DNA of 64,000 nt from JAUIAS01 sp030425395 (GTDB lineage: Bacteria; Pseudomonadota; Alphaproteobacteria; Rhodobacterales; Rhodobacteraceae), in the NCBI GenBank assembly GCA_043553855.1, contig CP121336.1, positions 2,604,001 to 2,668,000 of the forward strand. The letters run 5' to 3'. Position 1 is the stretch's first letter. Every line of letters begins with the position of its first letter. This document shows positions 42,621 through 49,378 of this stretch, in pieces. Under the pieces are notes generated by a model. That model worked only from the letters and a program-made list of their open reading frames with translations, had not been told where the DNA came from and did not search any database. Both the position numbers and the translations under genes were made by a program.

Positions 42621-44141
42621 CTATGGTGTGGTTTTCCAAGGCAGCAGATCATCAACACGGTTGATCTTGTAGTCTGGAATGCGAGCGAGCGTATCGGCCA
42701 ACCATGCCTGCGGATCGATACCGTTCAGTTTGGCAGTTTCGATCAGGGTGTAGGCGATAGCGGCGGCCTTGCCGCCGGTTTGTGATCCAACGAACAGGTA
42801 GTTTTTGCGACCAATAGCAACGGCCCGCATGGCCCGTTCGGCGGTGTTGTTGTCCAGTTCCAAGATGCCGTGATCGAGGTAGGGCCGCAGCCGCGCCATG
42901 CGCGTCAGGGCATAGCGGATTGCACCTGCTAGCGGCGATTTGCCAGAGATACTGGGCAGTTGGGCGTGCAGCCAGACTTCCAGGTCATCAAAAACCAGCT
43001 TTGCCTTCGCTTGTCGGAGTTCGATGCGTTTATCCGGCGGCGACCCGCGTGCCTCCTTCTCGACTGCGTAGAGTTGCGCGATGCGCTGGATGGCCTCGTC
43101 CGCGATGGCCGAGCCTTGAGCGCGGTGGATATCGACGAACTTGCGCCTGACATGCGCCATGCAGGCAACCTCTCGGATGTCGCCGGAACGATAGAGGTCC
43201 TCGAACCCGGCGTAGCCGTCTGCATGCATCCAGCCTTCATACTTTGCGAGATGGTCTTTGGGATGCTGCCCTTTGCGATCAGGCGAGAACTGATACCAAC
43301 TGGCAGGCGGGACATCACTGCCCCAGGGCCGTTCATCTCGGCCATATGCCCATAACCGCGCCGTCGCGGTTTTACCGGTGCCGGGGGCCAGCATCTTCAC
43401 GGGCGTGTCGTCTGCGAAGATGGCCTGTCCCGCGAGCACATGCCGTCCGATCGCATCAGCAAGTGGTTCCAAAAGTGCTGTGGACTTGCCAACCCAATCG
43501 GCCAGCGTGGAGCGATCAATGTCGATCCCGTCGCGCTCAAAGATTCCGCTTTGGCGATAGAGCGGCAGGTGGTCCGCGTATTTGTTGACCAGTACATGCG
43601 CCAGCAGGCCGGGACCTGGACGTCCACGTTCGATTGGGCGTGATGGTAATGCGGCTTGTGTGAACGCTTCACAGCCCGAACAGGCAAAGCGCGGTCGCAC
43701 GATGCGGTTTACGATGAACCGGCCGGGAACGTATTCCAACTCTTCGGTCACATCTTCTCCGAGACGACGCAATCCACCACTGCAATGGGCGCAATCATCA
43801 TCGCCCGTGGTCAATTCGACTTCCATGCGCGGGATGTGATCGGGGATCGGGCGGCGTTTGGGTTTATCCTTCGGCTCCTCATCGGGAAGGCGCAGCTTCG
43901 CGGTCATCTTGGCAACCGCGATCTCGCTCGTTTCCAAGGCCAGTTGCAGTTGTTCAATGCTTTCTGATGACGATCCGAACCGGTGATGGCGTTGACCGGC
44001 CAATTGATGGCGCAACTTCTCAATCAGCACAGCCTGTGACCTCACTTCGGCCAGCAAAAGTGCTGTGAACTGTCGCAGTTCATCAGGGTCTTTCGGCAGG
44101 GTTTTGTCGACGTTCAGCATGGTCAAAACATAGCAAAACAA
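42621..44141 (-). CDS. tnpC: IS66 transposase TnpC
   Basis: The 506-residue DDE transposase has the N-terminal leucine-zipper-like helix (ELRQFTALLLAEVRSQAVLI), a zinc-binding CAHCSGGLRRLGEDVTEEL region with a second Cys pair in RPRFACSGCEAF, and the catalytic core. IFADDTPVKML, MHADGYAGFEDLY and ILELDNNTAERAMRAVAIGR hold the expected acidic residues. The C-terminal NYLFVGSQTGGKAAAIAYTL is an IS66 hallmark. It is full length. Confidence 0.97.
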   Translation of the reverse strand: MFCYVLTMLNVDKTLPKDPDELRQFTALLLAEVRSQAVLIEKLRHQLAGQRHHRFGSSSESIEQLQLALETSEIAVAKMTAKLRLPDEEPKDKPKRRPIPDHIPRMEVELTTGDDDCAHCSGGLRRLGEDVTEELEYVPGRFIVNRIVRPRFACSGCEAFTQAALPSRPIERGRPGPGLLAHVLVNKYADHLPLYRQSGIFERDGIDIDRSTLADWVGKSTALLEPLADAIGRHVLAGQAIFADDTPVKMLAPGTGKTATARLWAYGRDERPWGSDVPPASWYQFSPDRKGQHPKDHLAKYEGWMHADGYAGFEDLYRSGDIREVACMAHVRRKFVDIHRAQGSAIADEAIQRIAQLYAVEKEARGSPPDKRIELRQAKAKLVFDDLEVWLHAQLPSISGKSPLAGAIRYALTRMARLRPYLDHGILELDNNTAERAMRAVAIGRKNYLFVGSQTGGKAAAIAYTLIETAKLNGIDPQAWLADTLARIPDYKINRVDDLLPWKTTP

Positions 44142-44180
44142 GGGTCCAACGGGAATCCTGCATGTGCGTGTATTGCCGAT

Positions 44181-44528
44181 TTATCCCGCCTTGAGTGGTG
44201 TCCAACTGCGTTGTGGCAGACGCCAGTCGATACCTTCCAACAGCATCGCCAACTGCGCAGCGGTCAGGGCGATCTTGCCTTCTTTGGCCGATGGCCAGAC
44301 AAACCGACCCTTCTCAAGTCGCTTGCTGAACAGGCACGCACCTTGTCCATCCCACCAGATGATCTTGATCAGGTCACCGCGACGTCCACGGAAGACGAAC
44401 AGATGCCCTGTGAACGGATCTTGCTTCAGTGTTTGCTCCGCTTGGGCTGCCAGCGTCGTGAACCCACGCCGCATGTCGGTCACGCCAGCCGCAAGCCAGA
44501 CCCGTGTGTTCGCCGGAACAGGGATCAT
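44181..44528 (-). CDS. tnpB: IS66 accessory protein TnpB (Orf2)
   Basis: The 115-residue protein is the standard IS66 Orf2: VWLAAGVTDMRRGFTTLAAQ, FTGHLFVFRGRRGDLIKIIW and LEGIDWRLPQ. It is required together with TnpA and TnpC for transposition; its biochemical role is unclear. The ATG overlaps the tnpA stop by 4 nt (ATGA). Confidence 0.97.
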   Translation of the reverse strand: MIPVPANTRVWLAAGVTDMRRGFTTLAAQAEQTLKQDPFTGHLFVFRGRRGDLIKIIWWDGQGACLFSKRLEKGRFVWPSAKEGKIALTAAQLAMLLEGIDWRLPQRSWTPLKAG

Positions 44529-44938
44529 GCAGAAAGGCCCCGGATCAGATGGGCCAAGGCTTCGGGATCATAACCGCCAATGATCCTTAGACGGTGACCG
44601 CCTGCGATATCGATCTCAATCGTGCTTTGTGCGGACTTGGCGTCAGTTGTTGGGGCCGTGTCTTTGGTCTGAGGCCGGTCCACAATCTCGACCGGGAGAA
44701 AGCATGGCGTCGCAGCAACCTGTTCTTCAACGATCTCCGGATCCGGCGCAAACTTGGGATCACGCAGCCATTTGTGGATCAGATTAGTGTTCATTGCGTA
44801 ACGTCGGGCAACTTGCGCGACCGAAACACCCGGCGCACATGTTTGCGCGCAGATCGACACCTTCTCCTCATCCGACCAGAACCGCTTCTTCTGACCCTTC
44901 TTACCCGCCATATCTGCCCTCAAGATGTCCACTATCAA
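44525..44938 (-). CDS. tnpA: IS66 accessory protein TnpA (Orf1), HTH
   Basis: The 137-residue protein has an IS3/IS911-like helix-turn-helix at residues about 20-60 (RFWSDEEKVSICAQTCAPGV, then SVAQVARRYAMNTNLIHKWL). IEIDIAGGHRLRIIGGYDPE lies near the C-terminus, as in other IS66 Orf1 proteins. It probably binds the element's ends. It is the first gene of the IS66 transcript. Confidence 0.95.
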   Translation of the reverse strand: MIVDILRADMAGKKGQKKRFWSDEEKVSICAQTCAPGVSVAQVARRYAMNTNLIHKWLRDPKFAPDPEIVEEQVAATPCFLPVEIVDRPQTKDTAPTTDAKSAQSTIEIDIAGGHRLRIIGGYDPEALAHLIRGLSA

Positions 44939-44993
44939 TGGTGGACACTTATCAACACACTCTATGGCGCGTCAGAGCAGGAAGGCCGGACGC

Positions 44994-45137
44994 TTACCGT
45001 CCTGCATCGCAACGACGATAATTGTAAGCGGTGCGCCTCCGGGACACCAGCCACAGCAGCGTGGACGCAACCGCCTTCGGGGATGGCTGAAAAAGAAAAC
45101 CCCCGGCGAGCACGCCGAGGGCTGATAGGGTATTCAT
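44994..45137 (-). CDS. Short leader-like open frame ending in IS66 (47 aa)
   Basis: AAGGAGGAA precedes the ATG at 45137. The product begins MNTLSALGVLAGGFLFQPSP and has no recognised family. A strong terminator lies within its first third. Its present TAA is formed at the IS66 end; with the element and one target copy removed, the frame would run on about 11 codons. It may be a leader peptide or the start of a small gene disrupted by IS66. Confidence 0.35.
   Translation of the reverse strand: MNTLSALGVLAGGFLFQPSPKAVASTLLWLVSRRRTAYNYRRCDAGR
45090..45120 (-). terminator. Intrinsic terminator/attenuator on the minus strand
   Basis: On the minus strand CCTCGGCG-TGCT-CGCCGGGG forms an 8-bp stem (one G-T pair; 45101-45108 with 45113-45120), followed by GTTTTCTTTTT. 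This is a classical intrinsic terminator. It starts only about 17 nt after the ATG of the short frame at 45137, an attenuator-like arrangement. Confidence 0.7.
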
Positions 45138-45271
45138 GAGAACTTCCTCCTTATCTGGGTTCTAATTCAGATACGGAAAACGCCTCAGTTTTCGGGGGAG
45201 GGGGAGAAACGGCCCAATGCCGCCACTCATTGCCCGCCATGTTGCCGCAGTGCGGCTTCGCCAGACCAGCC

Positions 45272-45336
45272 GTTCGTGCATCGCGCAGCATTATTAGATG
45301 CTGAACTCACAGTGTGCGGACAAAGCAGCCGTATGG
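45272..45336 (+). repeat. Diverged 64-nt repeat, copy 2
   Basis: This is the partner of 37208-37271, sharing the TTCGTGCAT..CGCAGCATT core and a later G-GGACA-AGC-G block. It lies 100 nt upstream of the island cyclase gene in non-coding DNA. Confidence 0.45.
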
Positions 45337-45436
45337 GAATTTTAGGACAGCTTATTGCTTGATGACTACTGAAGCGCCACACTCATGAACACTAGAAACA
45401 GTTGGGGTCGGCTGAAGGCCGTTTTGGTAACAAGCT

Positions 45437-46405
45437 ATGTTTAACGAATCTCCTGAGATTCTTGCCATTTCACGACGCTGGTACAAGGCGCTTTTGGCGC
45501 GCAATGAAGCGGAGCTCCAAAATTATCTTTCAGAGGCATCCGAACTCCGTTTTGTGGGTTCTGCTGCTGGAGAGCTATGGGCAGGTCGCGCGGTTCGACA
45601 GGCTATCGGTCGGCATTTTGAAGAGGTGCCCGATGTCTTGGATCGACAAGAACTTTTGGGAGAAGCTTTTGAGTCAGGAGGTGTGGGTTGGTCCTTTTTT
45701 TCTAATCGCTTCTGGTTTGAGGGCCTGGCCGAATCCGTGGATTTTCGGACAACGCTGGTTTTTGTGCTTGAAAACGGCTCTTGGAAGATCGTGCATCGGC
45801 ACGCTTCACTACCATCTGCGAATGAAACAACGATTGGGCATGAACAGAATGCGATCCAAGAACTTTTGGACGCCATGCAAGATGACCTCAGCATTGAACA
45901 AACCGAAGGTTTGGCTTCCATAATGTTCACTGACATCGTGAACTCGTCACCTATTGCTCAAGCCATAGGAGATAGGGCTTGGTCTGGCATTATCGCCAAG
46001 CATCTTGATGACCTTAAGGGTGCGATCGAAGCAAGCGGCGGAGAGTTTGTTAAGTCCCTAGGCGACGGATCAATGTCTAGCTTTTCTTCTGCACGCTCAG
46101 CTTTGGCAGCCGCGAAAGCAATTCAAGTAGGATTGGTGCAGCAAGACCGTGAGCCAAAGATAAGTCTACGTATTGGGATACACACCGGTGAAGTCGTGAG
46201 AGCGAACGATGATTTCTTTGGCACCGTCGTCAATAAGGCGGCGCGAGTAACTGCGGTTGCCGGGCATGGTGAAATCTGTGTGTCTGACACCACCCATGCT
46301 GTTATCGGAACAGATCATGACTTCGCTTTTTCGGAGCCTGAAACGGTCGCTCTGAAAGGGCTTGAGGGGAACCATCAAATTCGTTTTCTAAACTGGCAAA
46401 ACTGA
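45437..46405 (+). CDS. SnoaL/NTF2-like domain fused to class III nucleotidyl cyclase (island paralogue)
   Basis: The 322-residue protein is collinear with the cyclase at 12262-13227: every catalytic residue has the same number (Asp166, Lys206, Asp210, Asp259, Asn266, Arg270). The N-terminal NTF2-like domain is more diverged (ISRRWYKALLARNEAELQNY ... GSWKIVHRHASL) than the cyclase part (SIMFTDIVNSSPIAQAIGDR, VKSLGDGSMSSFSSARSALA, FFGTVVNKAARVTAVAGHGE). The Lys/Asp pair suggests ATP as substrate. The gene is more A/T-rich than its chromosomal paralogue, consistent with acquisition from another lineage. It has no membrane segment. Confidence 0.88.
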   Translation: MFNESPEILAISRRWYKALLARNEAELQNYLSEASELRFVGSAAGELWAGRAVRQAIGRHFEEVPDVLDRQELLGEAFESGGVGWSFFSNRFWFEGLAESVDFRTTLVFVLENGSWKIVHRHASLPSANETTIGHEQNAIQELLDAMQDDLSIEQTEGLASIMFTDIVNSSPIAQAIGDRAWSGIIAKHLDDLKGAIEASGGEFVKSLGDGSMSSFSSARSALAAAKAIQVGLVQQDREPKISLRIGIHTGEVVRANDDFFGTVVNKAARVTAVAGHGEICVSDTTHAVIGTDHDFAFSEPETVALKGLEGNHQIRFLNWQN

Positions 46406-46855
46406 AATCTCACCGGCCCCAAGCTTACATTGGAAGCTAATGACATTGACTGCGTTGGGCTCCAAGCCGCCTTGCGGCACTGCAGAGAATTTCGCCGTTT
46501 CAGGGTTGCCTGAATGTCGGCTCCCGACGTCTCAGCATAGTTGGATTGCGCCTGCAGCGAAAGCACACTTTCCACCCACCTTCGGGCGCGTGCATCCTGT
46601 GCAATTGCAGAATGAATTTCCAGAAAGGGCTGACAGTGGTCATCCGGGCAAATCCTCAGGAGCGTTGATAACCCAAAGTCGAGTGCTGCACCGCCGCAAG
46701 TCGGCTAGGAGCCCAAGGCTGCCTTCTAAGCCTCCAGCTTAAGGCCTCTCATTTATTTTGGGCGCAGTGTCATGCTTTGCAGCCACCTTTTTGGGAAGGC
46801 CGAAGCATACAGACAGCCCTGTTCAAAAGCTTGAAGGAATTGCTATCCTCGGTCC
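46406..46855. other. Intergenic stretch, no gene seen
   Basis: Only short frames without domain features occur. The segment is moderately GC-rich and includes no clear terminator. The final 20 nt serve as the leader of the HNH gene. Confidence 0.35.
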
Positions 46856-47851
46856 ATGAGCTCAGAAAAGGACAAAATGGAATCTCTCTACCTGAATCGG
46901 GGGCTCACAATTCGTCAGGTCGCTCAAGAGATGGAGATGTCCCCAACGACCTTGCGCAGGAAAATGAAGGCGTTTGGTATCCAAAGCCGGAACCCCGGTC
47001 CAGAGCGCGAAACGTGGTGGCAAACAGAAGACTACTTGCGCTCGAAATATGTGGACGAACGTCTGTCTACGATTGCCATTGCCGACCTTGTTCAAAGCAC
47101 TCCGAGTACAGTGAAGACGTGGCTGGAGAAATTTGGAATAGATAGACGGGGGCAAGGATCGCATTGGAAGGGTCAAAGACTTTCAGAGAGCGCCCGAAGG
47201 AAGATGTCGGCTGCAAAGAAAGGGCGATACCTAGGTGCGGACAATCCTAATTGGAAAGGCGGCGAGGTATCTGACGATGCGCGCCAGAGGCGGTCGTACA
47301 AGGCTAAGAAATGGCGAGAAACGGTCTTGGAGCGTGATAATTTCACCTGCCAAGAGTGTGGCTCGACCGAACAACTCCATGTGCATCATATTCTGCCTTT
47401 TGCAGATCACCCAGAACGTCGTTGGGACATCAATAACGGACTAACTGTCTGCGTCTCTTGCCACGAAAAGATACATAGGCGCTCATTCCCGAGTTGGTTT
47501 TCTGGAAGGAAACGAACAGAAGATACGCCGATAAACGAAGTGGAAATCTTAGAACAAAGACGCTTTGAGATCAGCAGGACCGACCTTGAGAAACTATATT
47601 TGGATCATGGAAGTTGTAGGTCCGTCGCCGCCGTTGTTGGTTTCAATGAAGAAACAGTCCGAAAGAAGCTAATAGAATTTGGTATTGAACGGCACGGTGT
47701 GGGTGGCAGAAAGCAATTCGTTATATCTAAAGAACGCCTTGCAGGCCTTTACCAGAACCACTCCATGCGTGAGATTGCCAACAAACTCGGGGTTGGAGAA
47801 ACCGTGGTTTGGAAGCGGATACATGAGTTTGGGATCAAAAAGGGCAAGTAA
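46856..47851 (+). CDS. HNH endonuclease with NUMOD3-like segment and four helix-turn-helix units
   Basis: The 331-residue protein reads HTH 1 (about 5-40, LTIRQVAQEMEMSPTTLRRK), HTH 2 (about 58-95, STIAIADLVQSTPSTVKTWL), a NUMOD3-like linker (109-136, SESARRKMSAAKKGRYLGAD), an HNH domain (about 150-208), HTH 3 (about 239-278) and HTH 4 (about 288-328, SMREIANKLGVGETVVWKRI). The HNH has zinc cysteines C165/C168 and C199/C202 and the catalytic HVHHIL motif (177-178). Each HTH ends in a (E/A)FGI segment, indicating internal duplication. The layout resembles free-standing homing endonucleases but with DNA-binding units on both sides. No host intron is visible next to it. Confidence 0.88.
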   Translation: MSSEKDKMESLYLNRGLTIRQVAQEMEMSPTTLRRKMKAFGIQSRNPGPERETWWQTEDYLRSKYVDERLSTIAIADLVQSTPSTVKTWLEKFGIDRRGQGSHWKGQRLSESARRKMSAAKKGRYLGADNPNWKGGEVSDDARQRRSYKAKKWRETVLERDNFTCQECGSTEQLHVHHILPFADHPERRWDINNGLTVCVSCHEKIHRRSFPSWFSGRKRTEDTPINEVEILEQRRFEISRTDLEKLYLDHGSCRSVAAVVGFNEETVRKKLIEFGIERHGVGGRKQFVISKERLAGLYQNHSMREIANKLGVGETVVWKRIHEFGIKKGK

Positions 47852-48041
47852 TTTAGGTTCTCGCTGAACGCCTGCTTTGTCCCGCACTGCTAACCTTGGA
47901 CCGCCGAAAATGCTGCGTGCCTAGTCGAACGGCAGCTCCCGGGAAGCCGCGCCGCAGCAAATGGCAGAACAGTCGAGGTCGGCTCTGGGCCGAAAGCAGC
48001 ATGATCCGCTTTCTCGAAGTGTCCAGAGAGGCTGATCAAAG

Positions 48042-48551
48042 CTATCTTTCTCTGGAAAATTCATCGAGAAATCGCCTGTAAGCACCATAACTTTGATCCT
48101 TAACTTCAAGCCAAATCTGAGCGGCTTGATACAGGAGCGCTGGGCTGCGCAAAACGTGCTTTGAAACGACAGAGGCAAGTTCACGTTGCTGGGATGATGA
48201 CATCGCCTCCCAGCAATCTCGGTCTGTCTGCTTGTCCTCCTGCATCACCGCTCCGCGGTGAATTGCTCTTGAGAAGAAACGCCGGATGTTGTGGGGGTGT
48301 GCCGGCACCTCGACCCGTCCGCCATGCTTCACACAGCGCGATGCTCCCTTCAAGGCTGGAGCCTTGCAAGGCGAACCGTCCCGACGCTTTGCGCGGCACC
48401 GAGGCGCTGACTTCATCGCGTGCAGCCCCAATGACCTGCCCTCCGGAGTGAGGTTCTCAGGTGTCGGCTTTCCCCGTGGTCTTTGTGAGCGCGTCTCTCG
48501 CGCAGCGCGCGCCACAGCGTCTAGAAACCGCTGTTGTCGTTTGGTGGTCAT
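48042..48551 (-). CDS. Hypothetical protein with HGG-type Cys motif (169 aa)
   Basis: The central segment CRAKRRDGSPCKAPALKGAS followed by RCVKHGG resembles the small Cys/His motif seen in island and phage proteins near terminases or transposition genes. The rest is basic and helical (QQRFLDAVARAARETRSQRP; YQAAQIWLEVKDQSYGAYRR). ATG at 48551 is preferred to a TTG at 48608. A DNA- or RNA-binding role is possible. It is the last sizeable gene before the right junction. Confidence 0.6.
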   Translation of the reverse strand: MTTKRQQRFLDAVARAARETRSQRPRGKPTPENLTPEGRSLGLHAMKSAPRCRAKRRDGSPCKAPALKGASRCVKHGGRVEVPAHPHNIRRFFSRAIHRGAVMQEDKQTDRDCWEAMSSSQQRELASVVSKHVLRSPALLYQAAQIWLEVKDQSYGAYRRFLDEFSRER

Positions 48552-48818
48552 GGCACTTTCTGAAATCTGTTCTGGTTCGCGGATTACCTTAGCCAAATTT
48601 TTGGACAAAAAATATCGGGGGGAGCCTTATTAAAGAAAATCGCAGGCGCGCGCTGGGGGGCGGGGGGGTGGGGTCGGTCAGCGGGAGAGGCGAATTAGGC
48701 CGCCGCCATCACCGCAAACCTCATAGTAGGGCCGCGCTCAGATCTACGATGCGCAGAAGCGCTGGCCCTGTCGGAGCGAGCGTTTCAGCACTGTCGGCAA
48801 TCCCACTATGCGACGGAA

Positions 48819-49004
48819 CTATGCTCGACCTGAGGGCCTTCCAGATCGGCGGCAAGTTGGCGCGACTTTTCGAGCGCAACTATCAGCAGCGATGCCCGAA
48901 CCTAGCCGGAGAAATCTGAATTCCGGTCCATCTAGGTGCAGCCGTTCGAGCAACTCCGCCAGAATGGCCGCGTCGTGCTGGTAATCCGCAAGCGTCTTTT
49001 CCAT
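48819..49004 (-). CDS. Short open frame inside the island-end repeat (61 aa)
   Basis: The frame begins MEKTLADYQHDAAILAELLE and looks helical for about 30 residues, then basic and irregular. The start codon lies inside the repeated segment; the left copy has a matching ATG (MKKARADRQHH) followed by an early decay. It may be a small conserved gene at this island family's end, or chance. Confidence 0.3.
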   Translation of the reverse strand: MEKTLADYQHDAAILAELLERLHLDGPEFRFLRLGSGIAADSCARKVAPTCRRSGRPSGRA

Positions 49005-49175
49005 CGTGGTATCCTTCCATCATGTTGTCCGCCCGGGAATTCGGGTCGGGCAAGCAAGGAAAGAAGGTGGCTTCAAATGCCTGGTGTGGGTCGGAATGTG
49101 GGTTACCAGAAAAGGCGGCCCCAGTTTTTCCAGCGTTATCATGTATTTAGGATATTTAAGTGGCAGCCCGTAGGG
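48992..49175 (+). repeat. Island-end repeat, right copy
   Basis: This is the partner of 32248-32431 (ungapped 184-nt alignment, about 137 identities by hand count). It covers the island's right end and the 3' 15 nt of tRNA-Glu. Confidence 0.75.
49158..49175. repeat. attR-type junction: 18-bp repeat at the tRNA-Glu 3' end
   Basis: AAGTGGCAGCCCGTAGGG, identical to 32414-32431. It covers the CCA end, discriminator and acceptor-stem 3' strand of tRNA-Glu, so integration rebuilt an intact tRNA. Confidence 0.85.
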
Positions 49176-49235
49176 GAATCGAACCCCTCTTTCCAGGTTG
49201 AAAACCTGGCGTCCTAACCGATAGACGAACGGGCC
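49161..49235 (-). tRNA. tRNA-Glu (anticodon UUC)
   Basis: The 75-nt minus-strand sequence starts GGCCCGTTCGTCTATCGGTT and ends CTACGGGCTGCCA with encoded CCA. The anticodon stem CCAGG/CCTGG holds loop TTTTCAA with anticodon TTC. The T-arm GAGGGGTTCGATTCCCCT is perfect. The acceptor stem is complete with a G-U pair at 1-72. It is the integration site of the island and lies about 145 nt past recJ on the same strand. Confidence 0.97.
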
Positions 49236-49378
49236 ACTCTTTCTTGTGAGGGGGTGAATAGGCAATCGGCGCGGTGGGCGCAAGAAGAAATTTCACAGTT
49301 TTGGCAAGATTTTTTGGCGGCTGTGGGGCGGTTGCGTAAGGGTTTGGAAATGCGTGGTTTTGCGCGGTCAGGGCCGGG

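Larger units (their letters stand above)
42599..44997 (-). mobile_element. Complete IS66-family insertion sequence (2399 bp)
   Basis: The inverted ends begin GTAAGCGTCCGG on both sides (42599 inward and 44997 inward), diverging afterwards. They are flanked by a perfect 8-bp direct repeat CGTCCTGC (42591-42598 and 44998-45005), the size expected for IS66 transposition. All three genes (tnpA, tnpB, tnpC) are intact and in the usual order, so the element looks active or recently so. Confidence 0.95.
32414..49175 (+). mobile_element. Integrated genomic island in tRNA-Glu(UUC), about 16.8 kb
   Basis: The island is bounded by an identical 18-bp repeat, one copy of which is the tRNA 3' end. A P4-type integrase lies just inside the left junction and transcribes away from it. 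Contents are accessory: AlpA-like regulator, winged-helix protein, small hypotheticals, decayed IS256 and polymerase-like genes, autotransporter, IS66, cyclase and HNH endonuclease. Core genes resume at once beyond tRNA-Glu. No conjugation or virion genes are visible, so it is at best mobilisable. Confidence 0.85.

Noticed and set aside
32414..49175. Prophage or conjugative element
   Set aside because: No capsid, terminase, relaxase or type IV secretion genes are recognisable; only an integrase, a regulator and accessory genes are present.
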